Shown piece by piece: positions 63,882-64,000 of a stretch of 64,000 nt of DNA. How positions within the stretch are numbered: the first letter of the stretch is position 1; the number at the start of each line of letters is the position of its first letter. The position numbers and the translations under genes are program-made. This DNA is from Microbispora bryophytorum (GTDB taxonomy: Bacteria > Actinomycetota > Actinomycetes > Streptosporangiales > Streptosporangiaceae), in NCBI RefSeq assembly GCF_006874465.1, contig NZ_VIRL01000011.1:124001-188000 (forward strand), in the 5' to 3' direction. A model generated the notes under the pieces. The model searched no databases. It saw only the letters and a program-made list of their open reading frames with translations, and had not been told where the DNA came from.

Positions 63882-64000
63882 GCCCGCCGCGGTCCTCCTC
63901 CGGCCTCAAAAGATCCCTACGCATTCCGTGCCATGGCAAGTATCCCGCAGGCACGCGGTCGTCCCGAGCACGTGCCGGTTGCGGGCACAATGGGCGATCA

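Noticed and set aside
63882-64000. ATG at 63990 as the start of a next plus-strand gene
   Set aside because: Only four codons are visible and there is no ribosome-binding site.

Overview
The window is very GC-rich throughout, with strong third-position G/C bias, frequent GTG/TTG starts and many GTGA/ATGA stop-start overlaps. It carries typical actinomycete genes: a SufR-led suf operon next to heme A synthase, acVLRF1, PadR- and DesK/DesR-type regulation, a secreted AA10-CBM2 enzyme and a SapB/AmfS-type lanthipeptide locus. I infer a filamentous actinomycete, probably Streptosporangiales-like. The genus cannot be fixed from the sequence alone.

Layout. 1-1268: end of a methyltransferase gene translationally coupled to an FAD oxidoreductase. 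1660-10045: a complete class III lanthipeptide locus made of a DesK-type histidine kinase, a three-domain LanKC synthetase, two nearly identical 43-residue precursors, two ABC exporters and a convergent NarL-type response regulator. 10189-16023: two related secreted proteins, a long-chain acyl-CoA synthetase, and a divergent LysR/SDR pair. 16124-20375: POT peptide transporter, a YczR(MocR)/YczE divergent pair and a small membrane protein. 20424-26314: two GH15 paralogues flanking a dehydrogenase/cupin-lipoprotein operon. 26480-36697: hypothetical protein, LD-carboxypeptidase, sulfotransferase, ABC exporter, enoyl-CoA hydratase, small HTH protein, ABC-F ATPase, acVLRF1 ribosome-rescue hydrolase and a degenerate EAL-CBS protein. 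36712-43341: two drug-export-type ABC operons, one with its own two-component system and one led by a PadR repressor. 43622-47877: hisE-hisG, a CE7-type esterase and a DEAD-box helicase. 48335-54961: sufR-B-D-Rieske-C-S-U-T. 55219-59964: an ABC pair, an EamA exporter, a GntR regulator and heme A synthase. 59971-63881: DUF218 protein, an orphan CebR-type operator with a terminator-like hairpin, a cellulose-type LPMO and a PrsW protease.

How it fits together. In the lanthipeptide locus the kinase and response regulator sit at opposite ends of the biosynthetic block. Two strong hairpins separate precursor from exporter genes, which would allow far more precursor than transporter. The suf operon shows two separate operator-like sites: one matching the mycobacterial SufR site, overlapping the proposed start codon, and a good iron box further upstream.

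The most unusual genome-level signal is short tandem repeats at gene 3' ends. At five genes the array includes the stop codon and the unit length is not a multiple of three, so TGA is repeated in all three frames. Arrays inside genes have unit lengths that are multiples of three. All calls are from reading the sequence; no database search was possible.
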